64,000 nt of DNA from Tricholoma matsutake (lineage: Eukaryota; Basidiomycota; Agaricomycetes; Agaricales; Tricholomataceae): positions 3,658,001-3,722,000 of the forward strand of contig AP026544.2 in assembly GCA_026075535.2 (NCBI GenBank). Reading direction: 5' to 3'. The position numbers and the translations under genes were made by a program. Shown piece after piece: positions 50,212 through 61,900 of this stretch. The notes under the pieces were generated by a model that saw only the letters and a list, made by a program, of their open reading frames with translations, had not been told where the DNA came from and made no database searches. How positions within the stretch are numbered: position 1 is the stretch's first letter; the number at the start of each line of letters is the position of its first letter.

Positions 50212-51119
50212 TTGGTTACTTGGTCTCGATCGCAGACGAAGCCATGTTTTACAAATTGGATGGCAATAAATACACCATTGTCGCCACTGCCACCAATGAT
50301 TTCACCATTGTCGCTGACTCAACAAAGTCTTCGAACCTAATCAAGGGTCAGCTCAATGAGCACTTCGAGATTGTTGACCTTGGGGACATCAACTGGCTTC
50401 TAGGTGTTAATATCAAATGTGAGCTTGAAAACAAAACAATTTCATTGGGTCAACAGGCTTATATCGAGCAAATACTCACTTGCTTTGGCCTCGAGAATGC
50501 TCGTTACGCTGTTACTCCCATGGAACCCGGGATCGACCTCAGTTTGGATTCACCCATGGTATCACCCAATGTTCTCACACCTGCTGAGAAGACCAAATAC
50601 CAAGAAATGATTGGTTGTCTCATGTACGCCACCATCATGACCTGTCCTGACATCGGATTTGCTGTCTCTACTCTCTCCCAGTACATTGAATCCCCAAGAA
50701 CCACTCATCTCATAGCTGTGACTAGAGTTTTTCATTATCTCTCGGGCACCAAAGAACTCAAACTTGTTCTTGGGGGCATTCACTCTGAAATCTCTGGCTA
50801 TTCTGATGCTGACTGGGCTTCCCATATGCATCATCATTCAATCTCTGGTTTTGCCTACTTTCTAGGCATTGGTGCTGTTAATTGGAGCAGCAAGAAGCAA
50901 CCTATTGTCACTCTTTCCAGCACCGAAGCAGAATATGTTGCGTTAACTCATGCTTCAAAGGACATTTTATGGATTCACAAATTACTTACTGAATTGTCTT
51001 CTATTTTTCCTTTTACAGTACCTACCATTCTTTATTGTGACAACCAAGGCGCGATCCATCTCTCGAAGGATTCAACTTTCCATGGACGCACCAAACACAT
51101 TGACGTTCATTTCCATTTC
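50212..51119 (+). pseudogene. Copia-2 reverse transcriptase end and RNase H
   Basis: The frame reads TLGYLVSIADEAMFYKLDGN, then YTIVATATNDFTIVADS. The usual catalytic Val-Asp-Asp is replaced by Thr-Asn-Asp, so RT is dead. FEIVDLGDINWLLGVNIKCE and GCLMYATIMTCPDIGFAVST follow. RNase H follows with GYSDADWASHMHHHSISGFA, IVTLSSTEAEYVALTHASKD, YCDNQGAIHLSKDSTFHGRT and KHIDVHFHF. There the copia-3 LTR cuts the gene at 51120. Confidence 0.85.
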
Positions 51120-51516
51120 TGTTGGATTCACAAGCTGACTATACCTGAGGTTCAGACTGAACATCCATGTGGTATCAGTATCATGTTCATCATCTGCTTC
51201 ATATTCTCCTTGGTTACAACTCTTTAACAGTTTAGCCTATTTACCTTTTCACTTAACTACTGTACCTTTCCACATGGTCGCTCATAACATAAAACATATG
51301 TAGTTTTCGTACTTGCACCTCAGTCGTTTGGCTCTCGCTCCTGCACACAAACACTGAGGTAAATACCCTTCTACTTACTTTACTATTATTCTTGTTACTT
51401 ACATGACATTCACCTAGTTAACTTATGTTTTGTACAGGTGAATACATTAGTCGTTTGGCTCTCGCTCCCGCATGCAAACACTGAGTTAACTTACGTTTCA
51501 TACAGCTATTCTTACA
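51120..51516 (+). repeat. Copia-3 5' LTR
   Basis: 397 bp, TGTTGGATTCACAAGCTGAC ... CTTACA, followed by the primer-site-like GGTTATTGGGCC. The first 33 bases equal the 3' LTR at 63840. Beyond that the two LTRs diverge strongly. Confidence 0.72.
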
Positions 51517-51554
51517 GGTTATTGGGCCCTGCCTTCCCTGCTACCCTCGTTACT

Positions 51555-51948
51555 ATGTCCACTGCTCTTACCACTACCAACCTTCTTCCTTCGTCTGTGC
51601 CTAAGCTCAAGCCCACAGGCCTGAACTGGACTGTCTTCAAGCTTTGTTTCCCGCGCTTGACGCAAAGGGCTTTTGGGGCCATTTTGATGGCACTACCATT
51701 TGTCCCGCTGTCGGCTCTCCAGCCACCACTGCAGATACAGAGGCTCTCGCTCTTTGGAAAAAGAATGAGTGGACTGCAAAGTCACTCCTCACACAGAAGA
51801 TCCCTGACTCGGCATTGATCCTCATGCACAGCCATGCTCTCGTGAAGGATTGTTGGGATGCTATTGTTGCGGAGTATTTGGAGAAAGGAACATTTGCACA
51901 GACAGAGCTTTGTTCCAAGTTCCTCCAATCAAAGTGTCCCAAAAAAGG
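51555..51948 (+). pseudogene. Copia-3 Gag, first part
   Basis: It starts MSTALTTTNLLPSSVPKLKP then NWTVFKLCF. One lost base near 51640-51660 moves the frame to DAKGFWGHFDGTTICPAVGS, then LWKKNEWTAKSLLTQKIPDS and VAEYLEKGTFAQTELCSKFL. This is the ordinary N-terminal half of copia Gag. It is split by element VI within the 8-mer AAAAAAGG. Confidence 0.75.
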
Positions 51949-52287
51949 CAGTAATTTACACTGCCCCATATGTTCCACGTGGATCTGTGTGGAGTCCAAC
52001 CATCTGGTGACCAAAATGAAAAATTACACCCCTTTCGCCACGGACTCTGCCCCAGTCCACGTGGAGTCCGCATAAGTCCGCATAAGTCCACGCGGAGTCC
52101 ACATAAGTCCATGCGGAGTCCACATAAGTCTGCACGGAGTCCACATAAGTCCATGCGGAGTCCACATAAGTCCACATAAGTCCACACAGATTCCAACCAT
52201 GTGGTGACCCAAATGAAGAATTGAGGCATGGGTTGATGGCAAAAGAAAACAAGGATGCCCCACGACGGGGGACATTTTATTGGTAGT

Positions 52288-52994
52288 TGTCAAGAATCGT
52301 TCCTTGCCCGATCGGAACCCGCATCCATCCGACTCTTTCCCACACGTCAAACATGACTTTTGCCTATGCCTCCCAATTTCGTTCCCGGCCACCTTGCACT
52401 GCCCACACTGCTGTGCACCAGGACACCTTGTACAGCATCCATGGCTGCCTTCCCAAGGCTGCCGACTCTATTGCAAATTTGACTACAGATTCCTGTGCGG
52501 CTCCCGCTAGATAATTTATCTACGCAGTCGAGACACTGCCGCAGTCTTCATTCCTGTTCCGCATTATTCCGGACTACAGTATTTAAGCTTAGTTAGTTTC
52601 GCCTTGTATTCCTCAGTTCATATATCAACATAGACTTGACTTTACCCTGCCAATCTAAAACCTCCTTCTACTCCAACCCCTGTCCTCTAAGAGTCTGAAC
52701 TCCATTTGACTCAACCTCTAGTCTCCCTCTGAAGTTCTAGTCTCATCTGAACTTAACCTAAGTCGCTCCATACTCCTCCCCGCATTTACCCACACTCTCC
52801 CGCTCCTACCTCTAAACCCTTGACTTGAAATTAGGACACCAGACGAGGTGAAGGGCGCAGCTTCTTACAAGCTGAAGCCAAGTCCTTTCTGTTTCCCCTC
52901 CTGCAGAATCCACATCGACCCGACAATCTCCCGCTATCATCACCCACAGTGTCTGGTTGGATTCCGAAGTGGCCTCTAGGATCAGTTCTTAACA
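52288..52994 (+). repeat. Gypsy-2 5' LTR
   Basis: TGTCAAG ... TTAACA, 707 bp. No primer-binding site follows. Confidence 0.9.
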
Positions 52995-53221
52995 CTTCCG
53001 CAACAAAGAACACTTCCCGGGACAAGCCCAAATCATCCATCTCCAATAAGTTGGGGAAGAACGGCAAGCTTACTGGGGAGGAATGAGAACACCGCATGAG
53101 GGAAAGACTCTGCCTCTACTGTGGTGAAGAAGGGCACGTAGCAGGAAACTGCCCGAAATCCAAAGCCACAAAAGCCCGTGCGTCCACTGTCATTCCCGAG
53201 ACTACGGACTTGGAAAAATAG
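52995..53221 (+). pseudogene. Gypsy-2 Gag remnant with CCHC knuckle
   Basis: The frame starts inside gag (ATKNTSRDKPKS). It has a TGA where gypsy-1 has CGA (53085 region) and the knuckle CLYCGEEGHVAGNC, and it ends TTDLEK. There is no start codon region and no capsid domain. Confidence 0.78.
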
Positions 53222-53249
53222 TCCGCAACCCTCAGGATACAGCCATTGG

Positions 53250-54192
53250 GGCTGGGGGTTGCATTGACCTTACCCACTTGGCTGCCTACATTCATCTCAA
53301 TGTGTCCACTCTTTCCGACCCTGACTCCCTAACCATTCTTTTAACCTTTCCCGACTTGTCTGCCCCTTTCTGAACCCTTATCGACTCTGGCTTCTCCCAC
53401 TGCTTCCTTGACTCCTCTTTCATGTTGAATAACCAACTCAGCACAGAATCCATTAACCCGATCGGTTTACGACTCTTTGATGGAACTTGCAACTCCACCA
53501 CAACTCAGATCGTCAAACTTCCGGTCACCTTCCCTGCTGGTGAAGTATTCAATTTGTCATTTTATGTAACCTCGCTCGACTCTTCCTGTTCTGCCGTACT
53601 CAGTCATAACTGGCTGAAGCAATACAATCCATTGATTGACTGGTCTTCAAGCCAACTTGCTTTCCACTCTGCAGATCATAGAGGTCCAGCACCCCTGACA
53701 TCACCTTTGTCCCCGAATCTTCCGGTAGAAATCCTCGACTCTTCCACACTTTCCGAACCCCCCATTCCTCCTAAGTTTACATCACCTGACATCTCCTTCA
53801 TCAATGCTGCTGCTTATGTGCATGCTAGCAAACTTCCTGGGGCAATAGCTTTTCAGATGACCTTCGCTCCAGAAGGGTTATCCACCCGCTCTGCCCATTC
53901 CGCTAACTCCTCCAACCTCTCCGATATTCCGCCCGAGTATCACAAATTTGCTGATGTCTTTAATAAGACTAAAGCGGATACCCTTCCTCCACATCGGTCT
54001 TACGACCTCAAGATAGAGACAGAAGACAATACTCCTCTGCCTCCGGGCCACATGTATTCTCTCTCCCCCTCTGAATTAGAATCCTTACGAGTCTTTATTG
54101 ATGAAAACGTCTGCTCAGGTTTCATTTGCCCATCTAAGTCTCCGCATGGCGCTCCGATTCTCTTTGTCAAAAAGAAGGATGGTAGTCTCTGA
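53250..54192 (+). pseudogene. Gypsy-2 protease and start of RT
   Basis: The protease motif reads LIDSGFSHCFLD (gypsy-1 has DSGSS), just after a TGA where gypsy-1 has CAA. The open frame from 53422 continues through SAVLSHNWLKQYN and the Pro/Ser linker. It passes the Arg codon that is a stop in gypsy-1 and enters RT ([20 protein letters not shown]). It stops at 54190 with TGA for CGA, after KKKDGSL. Confidence 0.85.
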
Positions 54193-55425
54193 CTTTGTGT
54201 CGACTACCAAGGACTCAATTGTCTTACAAAGAAAGACCGCTATCCCCTTCCTCTCATTTCCGACCTCCTCAACTCTCCCCGAAAAGCCTGCTTATTCACC
54301 AAGATAGACTTGCGGCACGCTTATCACCTAGTCCACATCGCTGATGGTGATGAGTGGAAAACTACTTTCCGCACCTGCTATGGATCCTTCGAGTGGTTGG
54401 TGGTTCCCTTTGGACTCACTAATGCACCCGCAGCTTTCCAGCGGTTTATGAACGACATCTTCAGTGACATGCTGGATGTTTGTGTCATCGTATACCTTGA
54501 TGACATCCTAATCTATTCCGACAACAAGTCCCAGCACAGGGCTCACGTCAAAGAAGTCCTCCGCCATCTCTGGAAAAATGGACTTTATGCCTCTCCACAG
54601 AGATGTGAGTTCCACAAAGACACCGTCGAATATTTAGGTTTCATTCTTTCACCAGATGGACTATGGATGTCCGAGGATAAAGTCAAAACCGTGCTTGACT
54701 GGCCCGAGCCTAGGAAAGTTAAGGATATACAATCCTTCTTAGGGTTTTGCAACTTTTACTGCCGCTTCATTAACGGCTATTCAGACATTGTCATTCCACT
54801 CACCCGCTTGACACAGAAATCCGCATCTTGGGACTTCAACAAGAAGTGCTGTGACGCCTTTGAAAGGCTCAAACAAGAATTCACTCACGCACCCATCTTA
54901 ACTCAATGGGTACCCGACTCACAGATGGTACTTGAAACCGATGCTTCCAACTATGCCCTAGCTGCTATCCTTTCGGTTTACACTGCGGATGGAGAAATCC
55001 ATCCGGTAGCTTTTCATTCCCACTCCTTCAATCCCGCTGAACTAAATTACGACACTCATGACAAGGAACTCTTGGCCATCTTTGAAGCCTTCAAACACTG
55101 GCAGCAGTACTTCGAGGGTTCTGCAAACCCAGTTGATGTGGTCACCGACCACAAAAATCTTGAGTACTTCAGCACTACCAAGTTGCTCACCCACTGCCAG
55201 GCCCGTTGGTCTGAGTACCTTTCCCAATTCAATCTCGTCATCCGCTTCTGCCCTGGAAAACTAGGGGCCAAGCCAGACGCGCTCACTAGACGTTGGGATG
55301 TCTACCATAAAGGGGGAAATAGCAACTTTGCCTCCGTAAACCCAACCAACTTCCGACCTGTATTCACACAGGAACAGCTCACCTCTTCCCTCTGCACCAC
55401 CTATTTCGCCACACCCATTCTTTGA
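54193..55425 (+). pseudogene. Gypsy-2 reverse transcriptase and RNase H
   Basis: The frame continues LCVDYQGLN, then [34 protein letters not shown] and the catalytic [10 protein letters not shown]. Thumb and RNase H motifs follow ([52 protein letters not shown]). From 54310 to 55425 it is open over 371 residues, so only the one upstream stop separates it from the protease part. Confidence 0.88.
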
Positions 55426-55437
55426 CAAGCAGTAATC

Positions 55438-56900
55438 ATGGATGTTGAGAAACTTCACCACGACATCCGCACCTCCCTACCCCTTGACCCCTTTTCATCT
55501 GCACATCTTCCGACACCCACTGACCCCAACTGGACCATAGACGAGGCAGATCTTCTCCGCCACTTCGACTGGATTTATGTTCCAGACGTCGCGGATCTTC
55601 ACCTCAAAGTCCTTCAGTACAAACACGATCACATCCTCTCTGGCCACTTCGGACAAAACAAAACCCAGCAGCTTGTCCACCGGGAATATGTCAGGCCAAA
55701 CCTCTGCACCTTTGTGCAGGAATTCTGCAAATCCTGTACCACTTGCAAACGATCCAAATCACCTCGACACAAGCCCTACGGGTTCCTAAAGCAACTTCCA
55801 GTTCTGGAACAACCTTGGAACTCCATCTCCATGGATTTCATTGAGCAACTACCCGACTCCAATGGTCACACCGCTATCCTGGTCATTGTTGACCATCTCA
55901 CCAAACAAGGCATCTTCATCCCAACTGTCAACAAAATCACAGCCCAAGAACTAGCCAACCTGTTCATCCTCCACATCTTCTCCAAGCATGGCATTCCATC
56001 GCATGTCACTTGCAACCGGGGATCCGAGTTTGTCTCCCATTTCTTCTGCTCCCTCGGGAAAGTGCTCGACATGCGGATCCACTTCACTTCTGGTTATCAC
56101 CTGCAAGGTGATGGTCAGACAGAACGACTAAATCAGACCTTGGAGCAGTACCTCCGGATCTTCTGCAACTATCAGCAGGACAACTGGTCTCACCTCTTGC
56201 CCTTGGGTGAATTTGCCTACAACAATGCTCCTTCTGCCTCTACAGGCATATCCCCTTTCTTTGCCAACAAAGGCTATCACCCGAACATTTCCGTCTTTCC
56301 AGAACATGACTTAGCTTCACAGCGCACCCGCAAGTTTGTCATCGACTTAGATGACCTTCATCAGGAGCTTCAGAAACAACTTGCAGCCGCTCAAGAGCGT
56401 TATCAAGGTCCTGTGGACAAACATCGGGCACCCGCACCCGACTTCAACATTGGTGATTCTGCCTACGTCACTGCGGAAAATATCCGCACCACACACCCTT
56501 CCAAGAAACTTTCCGAAAAGCACCATGGCCCCTTTGAAATCATCGCCCACCCGGGCACTCACTCAGTCACCCTGCGGCTCCCGAATCACATGCAGGCCAT
56601 TCACCCTGTTTTCCATGTCTCTCAACTTGAGAAACACTCCCCGAACACAATTCCAAATTGAGTACAACCTCCACCTCCTCTGATCACCATCGACAACAAG
56701 CTCGAATATGAGATTGCCGAAGTCCTCGACTCCAAAGTTGACAACCGACGTCGCTGCAAGATTCTCTACCTCGTCCGATGGGAAGGTTACCAGGGAACCG
56801 ATGAAGAGACCTCCTGGCTACCTGTTATGGAACTTGACCACGCCCAAGAACTCCTTGCAGATTTTCACACTCGCTACCCGCAGAAACCCGGAAACCTGGA
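55438..56900 (+). pseudogene. Gypsy-2 integrase and chromodomain
   Basis: A 407-residue open frame (55438-56661) begins MDVEKLHHDIRT. Zinc region HDHILSGHF ... CKSCTTCKRSK. The core has SMDFIEQLPDSNGH, but the second catalytic Asp is Asn (VTCNRGSEFVSHFF, gypsy-1 has CDQGSEF). DGQTERLNQTLEQ keeps the Glu. The C-terminal KKLSEKHHGPFEIIA module follows. After a TGA at 56659 the frame continues with chromodomain LEYEIAEVLDSKVDNRRRCK and LVRWEGYQGTDEETSWLP. Integration activity is probably lost. Confidence 0.87.
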
Positions 56901-56967
56901 CCATTACCCGCTTAAAGTCTATTCACGTTACTTATTCACTCAGTCCGAACTCAGAAACAAAATTCAT

Positions 56968-57447
56968 TGAAAAGTTTTTTGGATCTGACTGGATCCCTAT
57001 ACTACATCCGCTTCTCCCTCTCCGTCTTCATCACCCTCTCCCCCAACTTCACCCTCATCTCCACCCTCGTCCTTCTCTTCACCCTCCTCACCTCCACTCT
57101 CACTCTCCTCCCCATCATCCACCACTTTTTCTCTGCTCATTTTGTGGCTGAAGCCTCCTTTCTCTGCACCACTGCCTGGCGCGCCTCCTCCACCTTTGCA
57201 GCCTCCTCTGCTGCCTTCTGCGCCTCCTGCACCCGATGCTCCTCCTCCCTTGCTGCCTCCTCCAGTCCCCTCACCTCCCATTCCATCTGCTCTTTCATCT
57301 CCCACTCCCTCTGTTCATACTGAGCCTTCATTGCGGCCAGCTTGAGTTGAGCAGAACCTGCTGGGGGGGACATTTTGTATAGGTGATGGGAGTAGGAAGT
57401 CAACAAAATTTTTCAACCAATTGCTGCATCCAGAAAATTCAACCAAC
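56968..57447. mobile_element. 480-bp insertion in gypsy-2, 8-bp flanking repeat
   Basis: Absent from gypsy-1. AAAATTCA lies on both sides (left ends near 56967, right near 57440-57447). The left end starts TTGAAAAGTTTTTTGG and the reversed right part reads TTGAAAAATTTTG, a partial inverted match. Inside, the minus strand encodes a Glu/Ala-rich coiled coil (MKAQYEQREWEMKEQMEWEV and on), seen as Pro/Ser-rich on the plus strand. Confidence 0.5.
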
Positions 57448-57507
57448 TTCCTCATTCGGACTCAAACCCTCACGTGGCTCATAGGCTCGGCACTAAGGGG
57501 GAAATAC

Positions 57508-58214
57508 TGTCAAGAATCGTTCCTTGCCCAATCGGAACCCGCATCCATCCGACTCTTTCCCACACATCGAACATGACTTTTGCCTATGCCTCCCAATTTT
57601 GTTCCTGGCTGCCTTGCACTGCCCACACTGCTGTGCACCAGGCCGCCTTGTACAGCATCCATGGCTGCCTTCCCAAGGCTGCCATCTCTATTGCAAATTC
57701 GACTATGGATTCCTGTGCGGCTCCCACTAGATAATTTAGCTATGCAGTCGAGACACTGCCGCAGTCTTCGTTCCTGTTCCGCATTATTCTGGACTACAGT
57801 ATTTAAGCTTAGTTAGTTTTGCCTTGTATTCCTCAGTTCGTATATCGACATAGACTTGACTTTAACTTGTCAATCTAAATCTCATTCTACTCCTACCTCT
57901 GTCCTCTAAGAGTCTAAACTCCATTTGACTCAACCTCTAGTCTCCCTCTGAAGTTCTAGTCTCATCTGAACTTAACCTAAGTCCCTCTGTACTCCTCCCC
58001 GCATTTAACCGCACTTTCCCGCTCCTACCTCTAAACCCTCGACTTGAAATTAGGACACCAGATGAGGTGAAGGGTGCAGCTTCTTACAAGCTGAAGCCAA
58101 GTCCTTTCCGTTTCCCCCTCCCACAGAATCTGCATCGACCTGACAATCTCCCGCTATCATCACCCGCAGTGTCTGGTCAGATTCTGAAGCGGCCTCTAGG
58201 ATCAGTTCTTAACA
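57508..58214 (+). repeat. Gypsy-2 3' LTR
   Basis: 707 bp, preceded by the purine tract ACTAAGGGGGAAATAC as in gypsy-1. Confidence 0.9.
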
Positions 58215-58805
58215 GTAGTATTAAATACAAAAAAAGTTGCCCCCCTGCCAAAGAGGGGGGCAGTAGACTATAGAATAAAATAAATAACCCACCGTCTCGC
58301 TAGCATGCGAGATGGCAGGGGCAGGTGCGTTCATCATCAGCCCTCCCTTGTGGCCCCCTCTTGTCCCCCCTCACCATTCCTTGTTGGTCTGTACGCACCA
58401 CCCTTCCTCGTCGTTGTTCCACCTGTGATCCACCCCACAAGCAGTTGCTTGTGAGGCTGGGGGTGGGTGGTGTGCTGTCGTCTCCTGTCCCATCTCCCTC
58501 ATTGTCTCCCTCCCCCTCCCCCTTTGTCTCCCTTTCCTCTCGTCTCCCATCCCCCTTGTCATCATTCCACCCACCATCCACCCCATGAGCAGTGGCTCAC
58601 GAGGCCGAAGGTGGGTGGTGTGTCCTTGTGGGGTGGATGGTGGGTGGTGTGTTGTTCTGTGGTTGGTGTCAGTTTCATCGGTGTCATGGGGCTGGGGGCG
58701 GGTGGTGTGTCATCCGTCACCGTGGGTGGTCGTGGTGGGGCCCTGGTGCTCATTTTCGTCTGTTTTTGGGGGGTTTGCATTGTCCTGCATTGTCGTCCAT
58801 CGTTA

Positions 58806-59210
58806 CCTGTAGATTAGAACCTAAAAAACAAAGAAAACAATTAGTTAGTTGAGAAAATGAAGAAATGAATAAAAAAAAATTACCTACAGCCCAAATGACG
58901 CAATTGCATCGTTTGGGCCCACATTGCTTCTGGTCGGCTTGTTTGCAGCTCTTTGTGGCCATGGAGTTGTTACCTGTAGATTAGAACCTAAAAAACAAAG
59001 AAAACAATTAGTTAATTGATAAAAAGAAGAAACGAATAAATAAAAATTACCTATGGCCCAAACGACGCAATTGTGTCATTTGGGCCTGCGTTGTCATCCG
59101 TCGTTACCTGTAGATTAGAACCTAAAAAACAAAGACAACAATTAGTTAGTTGATAAAAAGAAGAAATGACCTATGGCCCAAACAACGCAATTGCGTCGTT
59201 TGGGCCCACG
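58806..59210 (-). repeat. Three tandem hairpin + intron-like modules, element VI
   Basis: On the minus strand hairpins with GGGCCCAAACGA-type arms (about 59175-59205, 59055-59086, 58890-58918) precede T-rich stretches with CTAACTAA and a TTTTTTAG acceptor. Donors read GTAATT in two copies and are weak. The unit repeats at about 100-170 bp. Confidence 0.6.
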
Positions 59211-59468
59211 TTGCTTCTGGTCGGCTTGTTGGCAGCTCTTCATGGCCGTGGAATGGGGCTGGGAGTGGGGAGTGGGTGGAGGTGATGTGGATAGAGTGGA
59301 GATGGTGGTGGTAGAGAGGGAAGGAGGGAGGGAGTGAGGTGGTGGCATGGTCGTCGTCGATGGTGGTGGTGGTGAGTGATGAGCTGGCAATGTTGATGAT
59401 GCAGCTGTGTGCTTTGTCATACAAAGCCAAACAGTTGTATGTAGTTGCATCAATAGCTGCAAACAATA

Positions 59469-59542
59469 ATGGCTGCATAGTGTAATGGTAATGTGTGTCT
59501 GTACTTTATTAGTTAACCATGAGGCTCCGAGTTCAAACACCA
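59469..59542 (+). other. tRNA-like module, head end of element VI
   Basis: A-box-like TAGTGTAATGGTAATG and B-box-like CGAGTTCAAACACC. Close copy of 13849-13921. It points outward to the right terminus. Confidence 0.6.
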
Positions 59543-59836
59543 TTCATGACATTATTTTGCTAAGCTCAAATGGTCTGCTCAGATGCATGCAGACTGTCCT
59601 TGCTCGTACTTGCTGTCTGATCTCGGATGCGGATGGCCGAAATCTGTGGAATCCGAGTAAAAAGTGTGGAATGCAAGCTAGTCTGTGTGGACTGTCTGCC
59701 CCTGTTGCATAACTAAAACTGTTCATTAGATGGGATGTAAATCTATATGGAGTCCATGCAGATCCATGCGGAGTCCACACAATTCCGCACGGATCCGCGC
59801 GGAACATATGGGGCAGTGTAAAGACCTCAAAAAAGC

Positions 59837-60928
59837 AATGTTCATGAGTTCCTCAATCAGCTTCGAGTCGAACACGAGAAATTGGCCACTGTAGGGGTCA
59901 ACATTGAGGAGAAGGACTACCGTTCAATGATTATCAGCTGCCTACCCCCTTCCCTTGCCAACTTCGCCTCTAGCCTCATTGTGGCTGCTCATGTCAACGA
60001 TCCCAAGAAGGAAGTCCATCCCAACACTCTTATCTCTGTCATTTCCAAGGAATTTGAGTGCCATGCAACTCATCGATCAAACTGCAGCAAGGCGTCAAAG
60101 ACTGATAGTCAAGACAAAGCCTTGGCGGTGACCTCTGGGAAGGACAAGTCAAGGAAACCTCATGGTGTATGCTGGAACTGCAGACAGAAGGGTCACTTTA
60201 AGGACAAGTGCGACAAGCCCCTGAAGGAAAAGGGGAGCTTGTCAAAGAAAGGTGGCGCAGCAAATGCTGCTGTCGAGTCTGATTCTGACTCTGAAGCAGA
60301 GGGAGCCTTCTTCATTGAGATGGAGTTTGATTCAGATGTTGACTCGTTGCCTGATTTACAAAGTGTATCCAATTCTTCTGAAGGATTGGATGCTGGGGAC
60401 TATTCTGATGGTGATGATGACTGGTTTTTGGAGGTCGATGAGGATGATATCGGTGATTTTTATCTTGCTCCATATGGTGGCTGGAAATCCAAGGAGTTAT
60501 CCGGGGCTGATGGGAGTGAGTGTAGCTCGCTTGTCAGTGTTGACCTGGACTCAGAAAGGGCTGCTGAGGAAATCGTAGCACATGTTGGTGCTGGCGATGA
60601 CCATGGAAACTCACCTCGTGCCAAAGTTTATGATTCTGGGAGTACACGACACCTCTCCCCATTTCGCGAAGACCTAGAAAAGTTCACCGAAATTTCCCCA
60701 AAGACCTTCCGAGCTGCAAATAAACAAAGTTTTTCAGCGGTTGGAAAAGGGGAGCTGGTAGTCAACATACCTAATGGTGCCGATAGCTCCAAGTTACGAC
60801 TCACTGAGGTGTTGTATTCTCCTGAGGTGGGGTACACACTGGTATCTGTTGACCGTTTGGATGAGAATGGGTTCTCTGCGAACTTCTCTGGTGGGAAATG
60901 CACCATAATGGGCCCAGATGGAGAATGA
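59837..60928 (+). pseudogene. Copia-3 end of Gag and protease
   Basis: Gag resumes after element VI with HEFLNQLRVEHEKLATVGVN, SMIISCLPPSLANFASSLIV and the CCHC knuckle CWNCRQKGHFKDKC (near 60170). An acidic Asp/Ser region follows (SDSDSEAEGAFF). Then the protease motif VYDSGSTRHLSPFREDLEKF at about 60628 and LRLTEVLYSPEVGYTLVSVD. The stop TGA at 60926 falls where an Arg codon would keep the frame open (GPDGE-VGEV). Confidence 0.82.
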
Positions 60929-61900
60929 GTCGGAGAGGTCCCGAAAAATCCTCATGGCCTCTATTATGTTGATCATGAGCCGGAATCTGCAAGCGCAGCA
61001 GAGGAGGTACTCACGTTGGATCAACTGCACCGCCACCTTGGGCACATATCCCCGGATGCAGCAAAAGGCTTGCCCAGAACGGTTTTATCACAGGGCTACG
61101 TCTCAAGTCCACAGTGACAGGCAAAGAATTTTTCTGTGAGTCCTGTGTGTATGCGAAGGCTACTCGGAAGCCTGTTGTGAAGGCTCGAAAGGGGGAGTGT
61201 GCTACGGAATTCGGAGGCGAGGTCCACTCTGACTTGTGGGGACCAGCACCGGTGGCTACAAAAGGAGGGAAGCATTACTATGTTACGTATGTCGATGACT
61301 CGACTCGTTTGACAAACCTCCACCTTCTTGCCAAGAAGTCTGATGCTCCCGATGCATACAAGGAATATGAGGCCTGGTGCAAAACACAGCTGAAGAAGTG
61401 CATCCAAGTTCTACACTCAGATCGTGGCGGTGAATATATGGGGAAGGAATTCATGCTGTACCTGAAGTCAAAAGGTACGGAGCAGAAACTCACAGTTCAT
61501 GATACACCGCAGGAGAATGGAGTGGGCAGAGCATCAAAATTGTACGATTGTCAAACATATCCATGCATTATTGCATGCGAGTGGTCTTCTGAAGATGCTG
61601 TGGGGAGAGGCTGCACATCATGTTGTCTGGTTGATGAACCGCACATCGACGAAGGCTGTGGCTGGAAGGGCACCCTATGAGGCTGCTTTTGGGAAGAAGC
61701 CAGACCTCAGTCAGGTCCATGAGTGGGGCGAGAAAGTCTGGGTGCAGATTGAGGGTGGGGATAAGCTTGGTGGACATGTCAGAGAAGGTCGATGGCTTGG
61801 CATCAACAAAAGAAGCCATGGTTGTCGAGTGTACTGGCCAGATAAGCGAACCGTTACCACAGAGCGTAATGTCTACTTTGACAAAATGCAGGCATCAGCA
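60929..61900 (+). pseudogene. Copia-3 integrase
   Basis: The zinc region HRHLGHISPDAAKGL is followed by a frame change near 61095. Then KEFFCESCVYAKATRKPV, and the core GGEVHSDLWGPAPVATKGGK, YYVTYVDDSTRLTNLHLLAK and VLHSDRGGEYMGKEFMLYLK, with both core Asp residues present. A second frame change near 61520 leads to GLLKMLWGEAAHHVVWLMNR and GKKPDLSQVHEWGEKVWVQI. Two small indels inactivate an otherwise well-kept integrase. Confidence 0.82.

Larger units (their letters stand above)
52288..58214 (+). mobile_element. Gypsy-2: full-length chromovirus with both LTRs
   Basis: The 707-bp LTRs are 52288-52994 and 57508-58214. The duplication GTAGT lies at 52283-52287 and 58215-58219. It is the same family as gypsy-1, with longer open frames. 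The 5' LTR joins straight to internal gag sequence (equivalent to 15976 of gypsy-1), so leader and gag start are gone. A 480-bp insert (56968-57447) lies before the 3' LTR. Confidence 0.92.
51949..59828 (-). mobile_element. Element VI: TIR element carrying gypsy-2 (head right)
   Basis: The left terminus is CAGTAATTTACACTGCCCC. The right terminus reversed is GAGGTCTTTACACTGCCCC. The duplication AAAAAAGG (51941-51948) / AAAAAAGC (59829-59836) differs in one base. Without gypsy-2 it is about 1.95 kb. Left subterminal repeats of 10-bp type (AGTCCACATA, AGTCCGCATA) lie at 52040-52195. The right half has two CCCTC-type hairpins (58238-58316), two GAGCA-TGCTC hairpins (58433, 58581), three hairpin/intron modules and an outward tRNA-like module. 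It is inserted in copia-3 gag. Confidence 0.8.

Noticed and set aside
57000..57345. Pro/Ser-rich plus-strand frames in the gypsy-2 insert
   Set aside because: They are the reverse of a more protein-like coiled-coil frame on the minus strand.
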